Assembly (NCBI GenBank): GCA_028712475.1
Contig: JAQTQB010000008.1
Coordinates: 62,001 to 126,000 of the forward strand
Direction: 5' to 3'
DNA from: Verrucomicrobiales bacterium
GTDB taxonomy: Bacteria > Verrucomicrobiota > Verrucomicrobiia > Limisphaerales > UBA11358
DNA: 64,000 nt
Shown: piece by piece, positions 8,409 to 17,161 of the stretch
Position numbering within the stretch: position 1 is the first letter of the stretch
How the letters are laid out: the number at the start of each line of letters is the position of its first letter
Translations under genes and position numbers: made by a program
The notes under the pieces: generated by a model
Told to the model about the DNA's origin: nothing
Databases searched by the model: none
The model's input: only the letters and a program-made list of their open reading frames with translations

Positions 8409-9320
8409 ATGAAAGCCACACATTACTCCCTTTGCAAACTGCTGGCGGCCTTGTTCGCTTTGTGCGTCGCCGGCTCGCTGCTGGCGGCGGACGCGCGGCG
8501 CGCCGACCACGTTTTCATCATCAGCTATGACCAGGGCAACCCAGACCTGATCCAACGAAGCCCGATGCCCGCGTTCAATGGCATGGCGGCGGAAGGCGCC
8601 CACACCTGGAGTGCCTACACGATTGTTCCCAGCCTCACGCTGCCAGCCCACACCTCAATGCTGACGGGCGTCGGGCCGCAGGCGCACCAGGTTCTTTGGA
8701 ACGGTTATCAGACGAACAACGGCCTGGTGAAAGTCCCGACGATTTTCAGCCTCGCCAAGCAGCACGGGCTGGTGACGGCGATGTTCGTGGGCAAGGAAAA
8801 GTTTGAGCATCTGATTTTGCCCGGCAGCCTGGACGCCTTTGTGTGGCCGAAACCGGAGGACGGCGCCAAGTCCGTGGCGGAAATATTCGCCGCGCAGGTT
8901 GGGAAGCTGAAGCCGAACCTGTGCTTCATCCATTTCCGCGATCCCGACACGGCCGGCCACAAATACGGCGCAAACTCGCCGGAAAAAATGCAGGCCCTGG
9001 CCGATTGCGATGCCGCGCTCAAAACCATCAAGGACGCCATCGCCGCCGCCGGTCTGACCAACAGCGTAATCATCCTCACCGCCGACCATGGCTCCCATGA
9101 CATCAAGGACAAGAACGGCAACACGGTCGGCACGCACGGGTCTGCGGAAAGCGCCGATGTCAAAATTCCGTGGATCGCCTGGGGCCACGGCGTGAAAAAA
9201 GATTTCACCATCACGGCGCCGGTCGTGCAATATGACACCGCCGCCACCGCGCTGTGGCTGCTGGACGTGCCGCTGCCGGAAAACTTCTGGGGCCGGCCGG
9301 TGACCAGCGCATTTGAATGA
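8409..9320 (+). CDS. Exported type I phosphodiesterase / alkaline-phosphatase-superfamily hydrolase
   Basis: 303 residues with a signal peptide (1-27, SLLAADA). The fold is the nucleotide pyrophosphatase/phosphodiesterase branch of the alkaline phosphatase superfamily. The metal site and nucleophile can be traced: ISYDQGNPD (first Asp), PSLTLPAHTSMLTG (nucleophilic Thr), DPDTAGHKYG, LTADHGSHD and the final His in GTHGSAE. It probably cleaves phosphodiester or pyrophosphate substrates in the periplasm. It sits in the block between pheS and pheT, next to another phosphatase. The exact substrate cannot be read from sequence. Confidence 0.85.
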   Translation: MKATHYSLCKLLAALFALCVAGSLLAADARRADHVFIISYDQGNPDLIQRSPMPAFNGMAAEGAHTWSAYTIVPSLTLPAHTSMLTGVGPQAHQVLWNGYQTNNGLVKVPTIFSLAKQHGLVTAMFVGKEKFEHLILPGSLDAFVWPKPEDGAKSVAEIFAAQVGKLKPNLCFIHFRDPDTAGHKYGANSPEKMQALADCDAALKTIKDAIAAAGLTNSVIILTADHGSHDIKDKNGNTVGTHGSAESADVKIPWIAWGHGVKKDFTITAPVVQYDTAATALWLLDVPLPENFWGRPVTSAFE

Positions 9321-9336
9321 CAGGCAACGAAGACAA

Positions 9337-9588
9337 ATGAGCAAACACGCCAAACTTCTGGAGAAAATACTCTCCGGTGCTGCCGATGCGAACATTCCGT
9401 TCGACGGCCTGTGCCATCTGTTGCAACGGCTTGGCTTCTCGATGCGCGTGCGGGGCAGCCACCATGTTTTCTATTGCGCCGGCGTTGAGGAAATCCTGAA
9501 CCTGCAACCGCGCGGCGCAAGCGCCAAGCCCTATCAAGTAAAACAAGTGCGCAACGTGGTTTTGAGGTATAAACTCTCGGAGGAATAA
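9337..9588 (+). CDS. hicA: HicA-family mRNA interferase toxin
   Basis: 83 residues from the ATG at 9337; an ATG at 9313 overlaps the previous gene and adds non-family residues. The HicA double-stranded-RNA-binding fold is indicated by LCHLLQRLGFSMRVRGSHHVF, where GSHH carries the catalytic His, and by the closing strand LRYKL. HicA cleaves mRNA when not bound by HicB. The antitoxin gene follows 6 bp downstream. The protein is a little longer than the 60-residue classical form because of an N-terminal helix, common in this subgroup. Confidence 0.85.
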   Translation: MSKHAKLLEKILSGAADANIPFDGLCHLLQRLGFSMRVRGSHHVFYCAGVEEILNLQPRGASAKPYQVKQVRNVVLRYKLSEE

Positions 9589-9594
9589 AATTGC

Positions 9595-9804
9595 ATGAGC
9601 AAATACGAAGTCATCATCTACTGGAGCGCGGACGACCAGGCGTTCATCGCCGAAGTGCCGGAACTGCCCGGCTGCGCCGCCGATGGCGCGACCAAACAGG
9701 CCGCGCTCAAAAACGTGGACACCGTCATCAAGGAGTGGATTTCCACGGCGAAAGAGCTTGGCCGCCCGATTCCCGAACCCAAAGGCCGCCTCGTTTTCGC
9801 GTAA
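9595..9804 (+). CDS. hicB: HicB-family antitoxin (short form)
   Basis: 69 residues with the HicB signature YEVIIYWSADDQAFIAEVPELPGCAADG followed by an amphipathic helix of the form ALKNVDTVIKEWI. It would bind and block HicA. It lacks the C-terminal helix-turn-helix or ribbon-helix-helix of longer HicB proteins, so operon autoregulation by this protein alone is doubtful. The gene is 6 bp after hicA, a normal toxin-first order for this family. Confidence 0.85.
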   Translation: MSKYEVIIYWSADDQAFIAEVPELPGCAADGATKQAALKNVDTVIKEWISTAKELGRPIPEPKGRLVFA

Positions 9805-9822
9805 GCTGCCAGTTTTCAGCCA

Positions 9823-10002
9823 AGCTCCGTAGGAGCGAAATCTTTGTAGCCACGAAAACCAAAAAAAATTTAAAGCTCCGTTAGGAGCGACATAAAAATG
9901 AACAACGACGGCCAGAAAATTGTGATGCGCGGAATATGCCGCCCCGACGGGGCTGGGCCGCTGGCCGGAGCGGGCTACAAAGATGCCACTCTTGACGGAG
10001 CT
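9823..10002 (+). repeat. Cluster of short palindromic repeats before pheT
   Basis: AGCTCCGTAGGAGCGA (9823) and AGCTCCGTTAGGAGCGACAT (9874) are direct copies. An inverted, slightly decayed copy reads CTACAAAGATGCCACTCTTG followed by ACGGAGCT (9975-10002), with GCCGCCCCGACGGGGC between them. The arrangement is a REP-like composite able to fold into a long hairpin. I recall similar elements in other Verrucomicrobiota. It fills the 233 bp between hicB and pheT; no gene is visible there. Confidence 0.8.
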
Positions 10003-10037
10003 GGAACCCAACCGGTTCACGCAAAATAATTTTTCAA

Positions 10038-12467
10038 ATGAAAGTCACCCTTAACTGGCTCAAGCAATACGTTGATTTCAACTGGTCGCCCGAGGAAGTG
10101 ACCGAGCGGCTCACCATGCTCGGCGTCGAAGTCGAGGGCGTGCAGAAGCTCGGCGGCGAGTTCACCGGCATCGTCGTCGCGCAGGTCATCACCAAGGATA
10201 AGCATCCGGGCGCGGACAAGCTCACCGTCTGCCGCGTCAACGACGGCACGGGCGAACGCCAGATCGTCTGCGGTGCGCAGAATTTTTCGGCCGGCGACAA
10301 GGTGCCGCTCATCCTGCCCGGCGCGACGTTGCCGCCCAAGCCCGGCGAGAAGGAACCGTTCACCATCAAGGTCGGCAAGATTCGCGGCGTGGAATCGCAC
10401 GGCATGATGTGTTCGCCGCAGGAACTCGGCCTGCCCGATCAAGTGGACGGCCTGCTCATCCTGTCCCCGGACGCGAAGGTCGGCCAGCCGTTCGCCGAAT
10501 ATCTCGGCCGCAGCGGCAGCGACGTGGTTTACGATCTGGAAATAACGCCGAACCGGCCCGACTTAAACAGCGTCATCGGCATCGCGCGCGAAATTGCAGC
10601 CATCACGGGCAACGCGCTGAAGATTCCAGCCGTCCAATTCCTCAACACGGAATCCGAACCCATTCACGGTTTGTTGAACGTGCGCAATGACGAGCCGGAG
10701 TTGTGCCCACGCTACACGGCTCGCATCGTCCGCAAAGTCAAAGTCGGTCCCAGCCCCGACTGGCTGAAAAGCACTTTGGAAAAAGTCGGCATCCGCAGCA
10801 TCAACAACGTCGTGGACATCACGAATTACGTCATGCTCGAAAGCGGCCAGCCGTTGCACGCGTTTGATTATCATCTGCTCAAGGGCAATGGAACCAACGT
10901 GCCGACGATTGTCGTCCGCCGTGCGAACGACGGTGAAAAATTCACGACGCTTGACGGCAAGGAGCGCACATTGACGAACCAGATGCTGCTCATCGCCGAC
11001 GAAACGAAGGCTGTCGCGCTGGCCGGCGTGATGGGCGGACTGAATTCTGAAATCAGCGCGAACACGGTGGACGTGCTGATTGAGAGCGCGTATTTCAAGC
11101 CGCAAAACATCCGCGCCACGTCCAAGAAACTGGAGTTGCGCACGGATTCCTCTTATCGCTTCGAGCGCGGCGGCGACGTGGGCATCTGTGATTGGGCAAG
11201 CCGGCGCGCGGCGCAATTGATCTGCGATCTGGCCAATGGCCAGGTGCTGGGCCATGCGATTGATGATTTTCAAAAGCAACCCGCGTCCGGGCACATCACG
11301 CTGCATTTCTCGAAAACCCAGGCGTTGCTTGGCATCGCCATTCCGCATTCTGAACAAGTTTCATTCCTGACAAAACTTGGCCTCAAGTTGGTTGACCAGA
11401 CGCCCGGCATCTGCACTTTTGAGATTCCGACTTGGCGCGTTGACTTGAAGCGCGATGTGGATTTGATCGAGGAAGTCGCGCGGCTTTACGGCGTGGACAA
11501 GATTCCCAGCACCCCGCCGCGCGGCGCGCTCGGCACCAACGCCTACGATCCGGTTCATGATCAGCTCGCAGAAGCGCGGAGAATTTTGAGCGGCCTCGGC
11601 TTGAATGAAGCGCAGGGACAAACGCTGGTTTCAAATGCAGAATGTCGAATGAAGAATGAAGAACTGGTCGCGCTTGCGAACCCGTTGAGTTCCGACATGG
11701 ACGTGTTGCGTCCAAGTTTGCTGCCAGGACTGATTCATTCGTTGCGGCACAACGTCAGCCGGAAGAATTATGACGTGGCGCTGTTCGAAGTTGGCCGCGC
11801 TTTCACGCAAGTGAATGGACAAGCCAAAGAGGAACGCCGCGTGGCCATCGCCCTCACCGGCCAGCGCGCCCAGCCCTTTTGGAGCGGCGATGACCGCGAC
11901 GCGAAGTTCGACGTTTCCGACCTGAAAGGCTTGCTCGAAGAATTTCTGGAACAGTTCGGCTTGCGAGCCGTCACGTTCACACGGCGCTCGGAAAACACGC
12001 CTTTGTTCCTCGAATCAGCGGGCATCGCGCTCGGCGGAAAACTCGTTCTCGGCGAAGCCGGCCAGTTGTTGCCGGCGCTCGCGAAGAAATATGATTTGCG
12101 CGATAGCGTGCTGCTCGCGGAATTGAATCTGGACTTGCTGCTGTCAAAACGGAATCCGGCGAAGTCGTTCAAGCCGTTGCCGCAATTCCCCACCATCCGC
12201 CGCGACGTGGCGATGCTGGTGCCGGAAGCCACAACGCACGAGGCCGTGCTGCAGACCGTCCGGCAGACCAAGCCCGCCAACCTTGAAAGCGTGGAGTTGT
12301 TCGATGTATTTCGCGGCAAGCATGTGCCGAAAGGTCAGAAGAGCCTCGCGTATGCGTTCACTTATCGCTCGCCGGAAAAAACTTTGACCGATGCCGAAGT
12401 GAACGCCGCGCATACTAAAATCGTGGAGGCATTCAAGGCACAGTTGTCGGCGACGTTTCGGGAGTAA
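10038..12467 (+). CDS. pheT: Phenylalanine--tRNA ligase beta subunit
   Basis: 809 residues, normal for bacterial PheT. Domain order is complete: N-terminal MKVTLNWLKQYVDF, EMAP/OB tRNA-binding domain (about 40-150, with GIVVAQVITKDKHPGADKL), B3/B4 editing region (210-390), B5 (about 410-480, CTFEIPTWRVDLKRDVDLIEE), catalytic-like core with ALANPLSSDMDVLRPSLLPG, and the anticodon-binding FDX-ACB domain at the end (FPTIRRDVAMLVPE). Near residue 535 the link between GQTLVS and ELVALANP holds extra residues encoded by GAATG-type heptamers (11638-11665). Unusually, pheT stands 3.2 kb from pheS, and a dead copy of its start lies at 7603. Confidence 0.96.
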   Translation: MKVTLNWLKQYVDFNWSPEEVTERLTMLGVEVEGVQKLGGEFTGIVVAQVITKDKHPGADKLTVCRVNDGTGERQIVCGAQNFSAGDKVPLILPGATLPPKPGEKEPFTIKVGKIRGVESHGMMCSPQELGLPDQVDGLLILSPDAKVGQPFAEYLGRSGSDVVYDLEITPNRPDLNSVIGIAREIAAITGNALKIPAVQFLNTESEPIHGLLNVRNDEPELCPRYTARIVRKVKVGPSPDWLKSTLEKVGIRSINNVVDITNYVMLESGQPLHAFDYHLLKGNGTNVPTIVVRRANDGEKFTTLDGKERTLTNQMLLIADETKAVALAGVMGGLNSEISANTVDVLIESAYFKPQNIRATSKKLELRTDSSYRFERGGDVGICDWASRRAAQLICDLANGQVLGHAIDDFQKQPASGHITLHFSKTQALLGIAIPHSEQVSFLTKLGLKLVDQTPGICTFEIPTWRVDLKRDVDLIEEVARLYGVDKIPSTPPRGALGTNAYDPVHDQLAEARRILSGLGLNEAQGQTLVSNAECRMKNEELVALANPLSSDMDVLRPSLLPGLIHSLRHNVSRKNYDVALFEVGRAFTQVNGQAKEERRVAIALTGQRAQPFWSGDDRDAKFDVSDLKGLLEEFLEQFGLRAVTFTRRSENTPLFLESAGIALGGKLVLGEAGQLLPALAKKYDLRDSVLLAELNLDLLLSKRNPAKSFKPLPQFPTIRRDVAMLVPEATTHEAVLQTVRQTKPANLESVELFDVFRGKHVPKGQKSLAYAFTYRSPEKTLTDAEVNAAHTKIVEAFKAQLSATFRE
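11638..11665 (+). repeat. Heptameric repeat inside pheT
   Basis: Three NNGAATG units in tandem (CAGAATG, TCGAATG, AAGAATG) and a decayed fourth (AAGAACT), read in frame as AECRMKNE in a PheT linker. Such heptamers are more usual between genes. Confidence 0.6.
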
Positions 12468-14423
12468 TCAATCCGGCGGCAGAAACGGCGGCATCGGGCA
12501 GTCCAGCGTGTCGCCAATCGCGCGGAGCAGTTCCGCCTCCGCTTCCTGGATCACGCCATCCGCACCCACGACGTGAACGCACGCATCAATGAGATTCTTT
12601 TTGATCTGCGGCACGGCCTGCGCCAGCCGGTTGAGCGCGGCGTCAATCTGATCCAAGCCGCATTCTTCGCCCGACAGCAGACTCAATTCACCCGATGACG
12701 CGCGCAGATACGGGGCGCCTTCGGCAAACGCCTTTGCAATTTCCCCATCGTCATTGCTGCCGGCATGAGCGAGCGCGGACAGGACTACGACGCAATCCGG
12801 CACGAGCGGTTTGATGGTGTAGTATTGAACGACCGGCGGACGCGCCACGCCGAACTGCGGCGCGAGATGGCGAAGAACGATTTTTTGCAGCACGAATTCA
12901 AACAGCTCAATCTGGTCATCGCTTTCCATGAGCCATTGCAGCGTCTTGGAAAATTGCGCGAACTGCTCCCGGTTCAACTGCCGCAACGCGCCCAGCGCAA
13001 TGTTCACCATCGGCAGGCGTGCCGGCACAGCGGCGGAAGATATTTCGGCAAACAACTTCACGGTCTTACCGTAAATCTCCGGCGTGACGCGCCTGGCAAG
13101 TTCGGGGAGCTGCGCCGCGCGGGTCGCTTCGTCGGGACTCAACAGCAGAGCATAAATCAGCGCGACGGCGGCAAGCGGTTCATGCACGGCGGCTTTCACG
13201 CTTTCGGGCAAAGAATCCCGCAGCTTCTCGGCGTATTCCAGATGCAACGGCGTTGGGTTGCCGAGGTTCGGCAGGACGGAACGCGATTGGATCACCGGCG
13301 GTCTGGCCTCATCGCCAGAGCCAAGGATGACGCCGCCAAGAACCGCGCGGAACGCATCCGGCATCGGTGGACGCGACGGATCGCGGCGGAAAAGATTTTC
13401 CGGCTTGTCTTCCACCAGGCGTTTGAATTTGCCATCCCACGCCGGGTCAATGGCGCGGATGCGTTCCTCGAGCGGCGGATGCGTGGCCAGCGCGCCGAGA
13501 AACGCGTCGGAGAGGGCGTTGCCAAAAAACAGATGGCCGGCATCGGGCGCGTTGGGCGACCACATCCGCGAACCGTAGCCGCCGATCTTTTGCAATGCGC
13601 CGGAAAGTCCGGCGGGATTGCGGGTGAACTGGACGGACGAGGCGTCGGCGAGAAATTCGCGCTGGCGGCTGATGGCGGCCTGGATCAAGCGGCCAAAAAA
13701 AACGCCGATGCTGCCGATGATCAGCAGCGCGATCCCGATGAGCGGCAGCGGATTTTTGTCGCGGCTGCTCCCGCTGCGCACGCTCAAAAGAATCCGCCCG
13801 ACAGTGGCGAGGCAGAGAATCCCGAAAAGAACGCCCATGAGCTGGATGTTAAGACGCATGTCGCCATTGAGGATGTGGCTGAACTCGTGGCCGATGACGC
13901 CCTGCAATTCGTCGCGCGACAGCTTGGCAATGCAACTGCGCGTGACACCGACGGCGGCATCCCCGGTCGTGTGCCCGGCGGCAAAGGCGTTGATGCCTTC
14001 CTCGTTGTCGAGGACATAAACTTTTGGCATCGGCACGCCGGACGCGATGGACATCTCCTCGACGACGTTGAGCAGTTTGCGCTCGTCCGGGTCAATCGTG
14101 TTTGACTTCACCAAACGTCCGCCCATGGATTCGGCCACGACACTGCCGCCGCCTGCAAGCTGGCTGATTTTGAACGCGCTGCCGATCGAAACAATCGCGA
14201 GCGTGATCACGGACGCGCCCAGAAAAATCTGCGGATTCCAAAGCACAAGCGGCGGCGACTGCTCATAACGGCTGTTGTAAGAATGGTGCGTTTGAACACC
14301 GGTGAAGACCGCCAGCCCGACCAGATAGTTCAGCGCGATGATCAGAATGACGGCGACGACGAAATAAAAAACCAGCAGCTTGGTTTTTTTTCGGGCCTGG
14401 TCCTGTCGCGCGAAGAAGTCCAT
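12468..14423 (-). CDS. M48-family (HtpX-like) membrane zinc metallopeptidase
   Basis: 651 residues. Residues 1-110 hold two membrane segments. The zinc site HEFSHILNGD (HExxH, about residue 175) with the following hydrophobic pair (LMGVLFGILCLATVGRIL and LIGIALLIIGSIGVFFG) and the downstream glutamate in SRQREFLADASSV are diagnostic for HtpX-like M48 proteases of envelope quality control. It is much longer than HtpX (about 290 residues): the C-terminal 300 residues are a soluble helical domain of unknown role that I cannot assign. It converges with pheT, whose stop abuts its stop. LemA lies directly upstream on the same strand, a recurrent pairing. Confidence 0.88.
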   Translation of the reverse strand: MDFFARQDQARKKTKLLVFYFVVAVILIIALNYLVGLAVFTGVQTHHSYNSRYEQSPPLVLWNPQIFLGASVITLAIVSIGSAFKISQLAGGGSVVAESMGGRLVKSNTIDPDERKLLNVVEEMSIASGVPMPKVYVLDNEEGINAFAAGHTTGDAAVGVTRSCIAKLSRDELQGVIGHEFSHILNGDMRLNIQLMGVLFGILCLATVGRILLSVRSGSSRDKNPLPLIGIALLIIGSIGVFFGRLIQAAISRQREFLADASSVQFTRNPAGLSGALQKIGGYGSRMWSPNAPDAGHLFFGNALSDAFLGALATHPPLEERIRAIDPAWDGKFKRLVEDKPENLFRRDPSRPPMPDAFRAVLGGVILGSGDEARPPVIQSRSVLPNLGNPTPLHLEYAEKLRDSLPESVKAAVHEPLAAVALIYALLLSPDEATRAAQLPELARRVTPEIYGKTVKLFAEISSAAVPARLPMVNIALGALRQLNREQFAQFSKTLQWLMESDDQIELFEFVLQKIVLRHLAPQFGVARPPVVQYYTIKPLVPDCVVVLSALAHAGSNDDGEIAKAFAEGAPYLRASSGELSLLSGEECGLDQIDAALNRLAQAVPQIKKNLIDACVHVVGADGVIQEAEAELLRAIGDTLDCPMPPFLPPD

Positions 14424-14428
14424 TCGGA

Positions 14429-14508
14429 TTTGCGATTTTAGATTTACGATTTACGAGCCATCCGGCAATTCACAACGGCGCGTAAATCGTATATCGCAAA
14501 TCGTAAAT
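14429..14508. repeat. Inverted repeat of GATTTACG heptamers
   Basis: A left arm built of ATTTGCG/ATTTACG heptamer units (14429-14456) is mirrored by CGTAAATCGTATATCGCAAA (14481-14500) and its continuation to 14508. It lies between the M48 protease and lemA, overlapping neither, and could form a long imperfect hairpin in the transcript. Confidence 0.7.
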
Positions 14509-14538
14509 TGACGGTCCCTCACGGCGGCTGTGCAAGGC

Positions 14539-15141
14539 TCAAGAAAACGAAACCTTTGGCGCGTCCTTCTGTTCCGGCTTTTCCACGACGAACAGCTCCG
14601 CCGCGCCAAAGTTGAACATTCCGGCGATGAGATTGCTCGGGAACACTTCACGGTCGGTGTTGTAGGTCATCACGGAATCGTTGTAGGCCTGGCGCGCGAA
14701 CGAGATTTTGTTTTCCGTGGAGGTCAGTTCCTCGGTCAATTGCATCATGTTCTGATTCGCCTTCAGGTCAGGGTAGGCTTCAGAAACCATCATCAAACGG
14801 CTCAACGTGCCGCCGAGTCCGGTTTCCGCCGACGCGAGGTTTTTCATCGCGCTGGCATCGCCGGGATTGGCTGCAGCGGCTTTTGACGCGGCGTAGGCGA
14901 TGTTGCGCGCGGCGGTGACGGCTTCGAGCGTTTCGCGTTCGTGCTTGATGTAGCCCTTCGCCGTCTCGACGAGATTCGGGATCAGGTCGTAGCGGCGCTT
15001 GAGCTGCACGTCAATCTGCGCATAGGCGTTTTTGTAGCGGTTGCGCATCGTGACGAGCTTGTTGTAGATGCCGATGACAAACATCGCGATGAAGATTGCG
15101 ACCACCAGCAGGCCGCCCAGCATGAGTAATAAGATTGTCAT
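14539..15141 (-). CDS. lemA: LemA family membrane protein
   Basis: 200 residues from the ATG at 15141. A longer reading to 15213 adds 24 unrelated residues before the hydrophobic anchor. One N-terminal membrane segment (LLLMLGGLLVVAIFIAMFV) is followed by the LemA core: IYNKLVTMRNRYKNAYAQID, LKRRYDLIPNLVETAKGY and the FSRQAYNDSV-like segment KISFARQAYNDSVMTYN, forming a four-helix bundle. Function is unknown in general; it is frequently coupled to HtpX-like proteases, as here. Probably the first gene of a two-gene operon with the M48 protease. Confidence 0.92.
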   Translation of the reverse strand: MTILLLMLGGLLVVAIFIAMFVIGIYNKLVTMRNRYKNAYAQIDVQLKRRYDLIPNLVETAKGYIKHERETLEAVTAARNIAYAASKAAAANPGDASAMKNLASAETGLGGTLSRLMMVSEAYPDLKANQNMMQLTEELTSTENKISFARQAYNDSVMTYNTDREVFPSNLIAGMFNFGAAELFVVEKPEQKDAPKVSFS

Positions 15142-15225
15142 AATTTTTCTTTCGTTAAGTTCGCACACAGCTTGAACGAACTGTATTTCGCGGCAATAAC
15201 AATTTCTCCGCAATTTTGGAACCGC

Positions 15226-16329
15226 TCACGGCACGACTTCCACCGGCAGCCCGACCCGCGCCAGCTTCAGCAAATACTCCGCGTCCCAGTTCGCCAGCCG
15301 GAAACAACCGTGCGATTCCGTCCGCCCGACCTGCTCCGGCGCAGGCGTGCCGTGGATGCCGTAGCCCGTTTTGTCCAGGCCGATCCACGCGACGCCAACC
15401 GGATTGTTCGGGCCAGGGTGCAGAATTAATTTATGCCCGATGGCCTGCGCCTCCTGCGATTCGGGAAACACATCCGGGTCGAACGTATAATTCGGATCCG
15501 GCGCGACCACGGCGACATGCAGTTCGCCGACCGGACGCTTCTCCACGCGCGCTGCGATGCTGCACGGACAATGCGCCAGAAGATTTGTCTCCGCATCGAA
15601 CGCCTCCAGAAATTTTCCCGACAAATGAATGACGACCTGCGCCGCCTTGTCCGCCGGCGCAGGATAATCCACATCCAAAATTTGCAGGATTGTTCCTGCC
15701 GCGACATTCGTCCAGTTCACGTCCGGGTTCAGCCGCCGGATAAATTCCGGATGCGCATGGCTTTTTTCCGCGACGAGTTCCAAGACCGATTCGTATTCCA
15801 GCGCCGTCTGCTGCGACTTTTCCAGCCAGGTTTTGCCGAGCGGTTGCAAGCGTGCGAGATCGTTCGTCGTCACGGCGTATGTCGTGAAAACCGGCGCGGC
15901 CAGCGTGAGCAGTGGGCGCGTATTCGTGTCCAGCCTGCCGGTAGCCGGCAATTTTTCCATCTGTTGAAAAATAGAAATCGCCATGCGCGTCTGCGAGCCG
16001 ATGGCACCGTCAATCGAACCCGGCGAAATCGCCCGCCGCGCCAGCGCAATCTGCGCTTCAAACACGTCGCGCACCGGGCGCGGAAAATCAGCCGTCAATC
16101 GGGCCGGAAACACGAGCGGAACGGGTTTGGGCTGAATTTTTGGCTGCTCCTTTGCTTTTTCCACCACCCGCGCCGGTGCCGAAGATTTTTTATGCACTGC
16201 CTTGGCGGGATGTTTCTCATGCCACCAAAGCCAGCCCAAGCCGCCCATCAGACCGATCAAGAGCAACAAGGCCAGAAAATCGCCGCCCCGGCCCCGGCGC
16301 TTGGACGATGCTTTTTTCAGAATTGGCAC
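15226..16329 (-). CDS. L,D-transpeptidase (YkuD) with peptidoglycan-binding region
   Basis: 367 residues. An N-terminal membrane anchor (about 17-35, FLALLLLIGLMGGLGWLWW) follows a basic head. Next is a helical peptidoglycan-binding segment (about 95-135, RAISPGSIDGAIGSQTRMAI), a LysM-like part, and the YkuD catalytic domain from about residue 225. The active site reads GIHGTPAPEQVGRTESHGCF, with catalytic Cys in SHGCFRL. The enzyme would form 3-3 cross-links or attach proteins to peptidoglycan in the periplasm. The family is clear; the exact acceptor is not. Confidence 0.9.
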   Translation of the reverse strand: MPILKKASSKRRGRGGDFLALLLLIGLMGGLGWLWWHEKHPAKAVHKKSSAPARVVEKAKEQPKIQPKPVPLVFPARLTADFPRPVRDVFEAQIALARRAISPGSIDGAIGSQTRMAISIFQQMEKLPATGRLDTNTRPLLTLAAPVFTTYAVTTNDLARLQPLGKTWLEKSQQTALEYESVLELVAEKSHAHPEFIRRLNPDVNWTNVAAGTILQILDVDYPAPADKAAQVVIHLSGKFLEAFDAETNLLAHCPCSIAARVEKRPVGELHVAVVAPDPNYTFDPDVFPESQEAQAIGHKLILHPGPNNPVGVAWIGLDKTGYGIHGTPAPEQVGRTESHGCFRLANWDAEYLLKLARVGLPVEVVP

Positions 16330-16374
16330 TGCGCAATTTAACCGCCGCCACCGGCCAACCCAAGTTTTGAATTT

Positions 16375-17070
16375 CTACGCCAGCCGCAACACGGCTTCGC
16401 CTATCATCCGGGCGGTGTTCTCGTAATCGAAGCGGCTGGTGTTGATTACCATATGATAGTGCAGCGGGTCGTTGATATCCGTCTTAAAATAGGATTTCAT
16501 ATACCGGGTGCGGGCGGGATCCTCCTCCAGGCAGTAGCGCCGCGCCTCCTCCGGCGTCTTGTTGTATTCCTGGCAAACTCGCTCGATGCGGTCCTCCAAC
16601 TGCGCGACCAGACGGACGTGCAGGACGCGCGGCAAACGAGCCGTGACGATGTTGGCCCCGCGACCGACAATGATGACATTCCCAAGTTCCGCCAGGTGGA
16701 AGACTGTCTCGGTGATCTGCTTTAACATTTTGTTCTCCGATGGCAGCACGTTAAAAATATCGGCTAGCAGGTTCTGGACTGCCGAAGTCCGGTCTTCCGG
16801 AAGAAATTTTGCAAGGCACCCCGGCATCCTGTGATCTTCCAGCACCTTGGCCATGAGCTGGCGGTCGAAAATTGTCCACTTCACTCCGGGTTTCGGCGCG
16901 TGCTCCTGCAAATAGTTTGCCAGTTTTTCCGCGACAAACACCGCTCCGCATCCGGCTTGACGGGAGATGGTGACCGCGCGCCGCATTCCAATTGCCGGCG
17001 CACTCTGCGCTGCCGGAGCGGTCTGGCTGTTGATGAAAGAGAGACAGCGATCCAAGCTTGCGTTGATCAT
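16375..17070 (-). CDS. Cytidylate-kinase-like family protein
   Basis: 231 residues of the cytidylate-kinase-like P-loop family. A nucleotide-binding loop of the form ISRQAGCGAVFVAEKLA (about 33-50) stands where related proteins have ISREYGSGG. Later motifs are VIIVGRGANIVTA (about 135) and the arginine-rich lid LEEDPARTRYMKSYFKTDIND (about 185). The family is distinct from true Cmk and its substrate is not established. The loop lacks a canonical GK(S/T), so kinase activity should not be taken for granted. Confidence 0.78.
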   Translation of the reverse strand: MINASLDRCLSFINSQTAPAAQSAPAIGMRRAVTISRQAGCGAVFVAEKLANYLQEHAPKPGVKWTIFDRQLMAKVLEDHRMPGCLAKFLPEDRTSAVQNLLADIFNVLPSENKMLKQITETVFHLAELGNVIIVGRGANIVTARLPRVLHVRLVAQLEDRIERVCQEYNKTPEEARRYCLEEDPARTRYMKSYFKTDINDPLHYHMVINTSRFDYENTARMIGEAVLRLA

Positions 17071-17161
17071 AAATCACTTCGTGGTTTCAACTTATCTTAC
17101 GCCTGAACCCGCATAAAGCGCAATGGGCACGTGACGATTTAAATAAACCTAATCTGGTAGG

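Noticed and set aside
12765-14105. 446-codon plus-strand open frame
   Set aside because: Antisense to the M48 protease, which carries HExxH and membrane segments.
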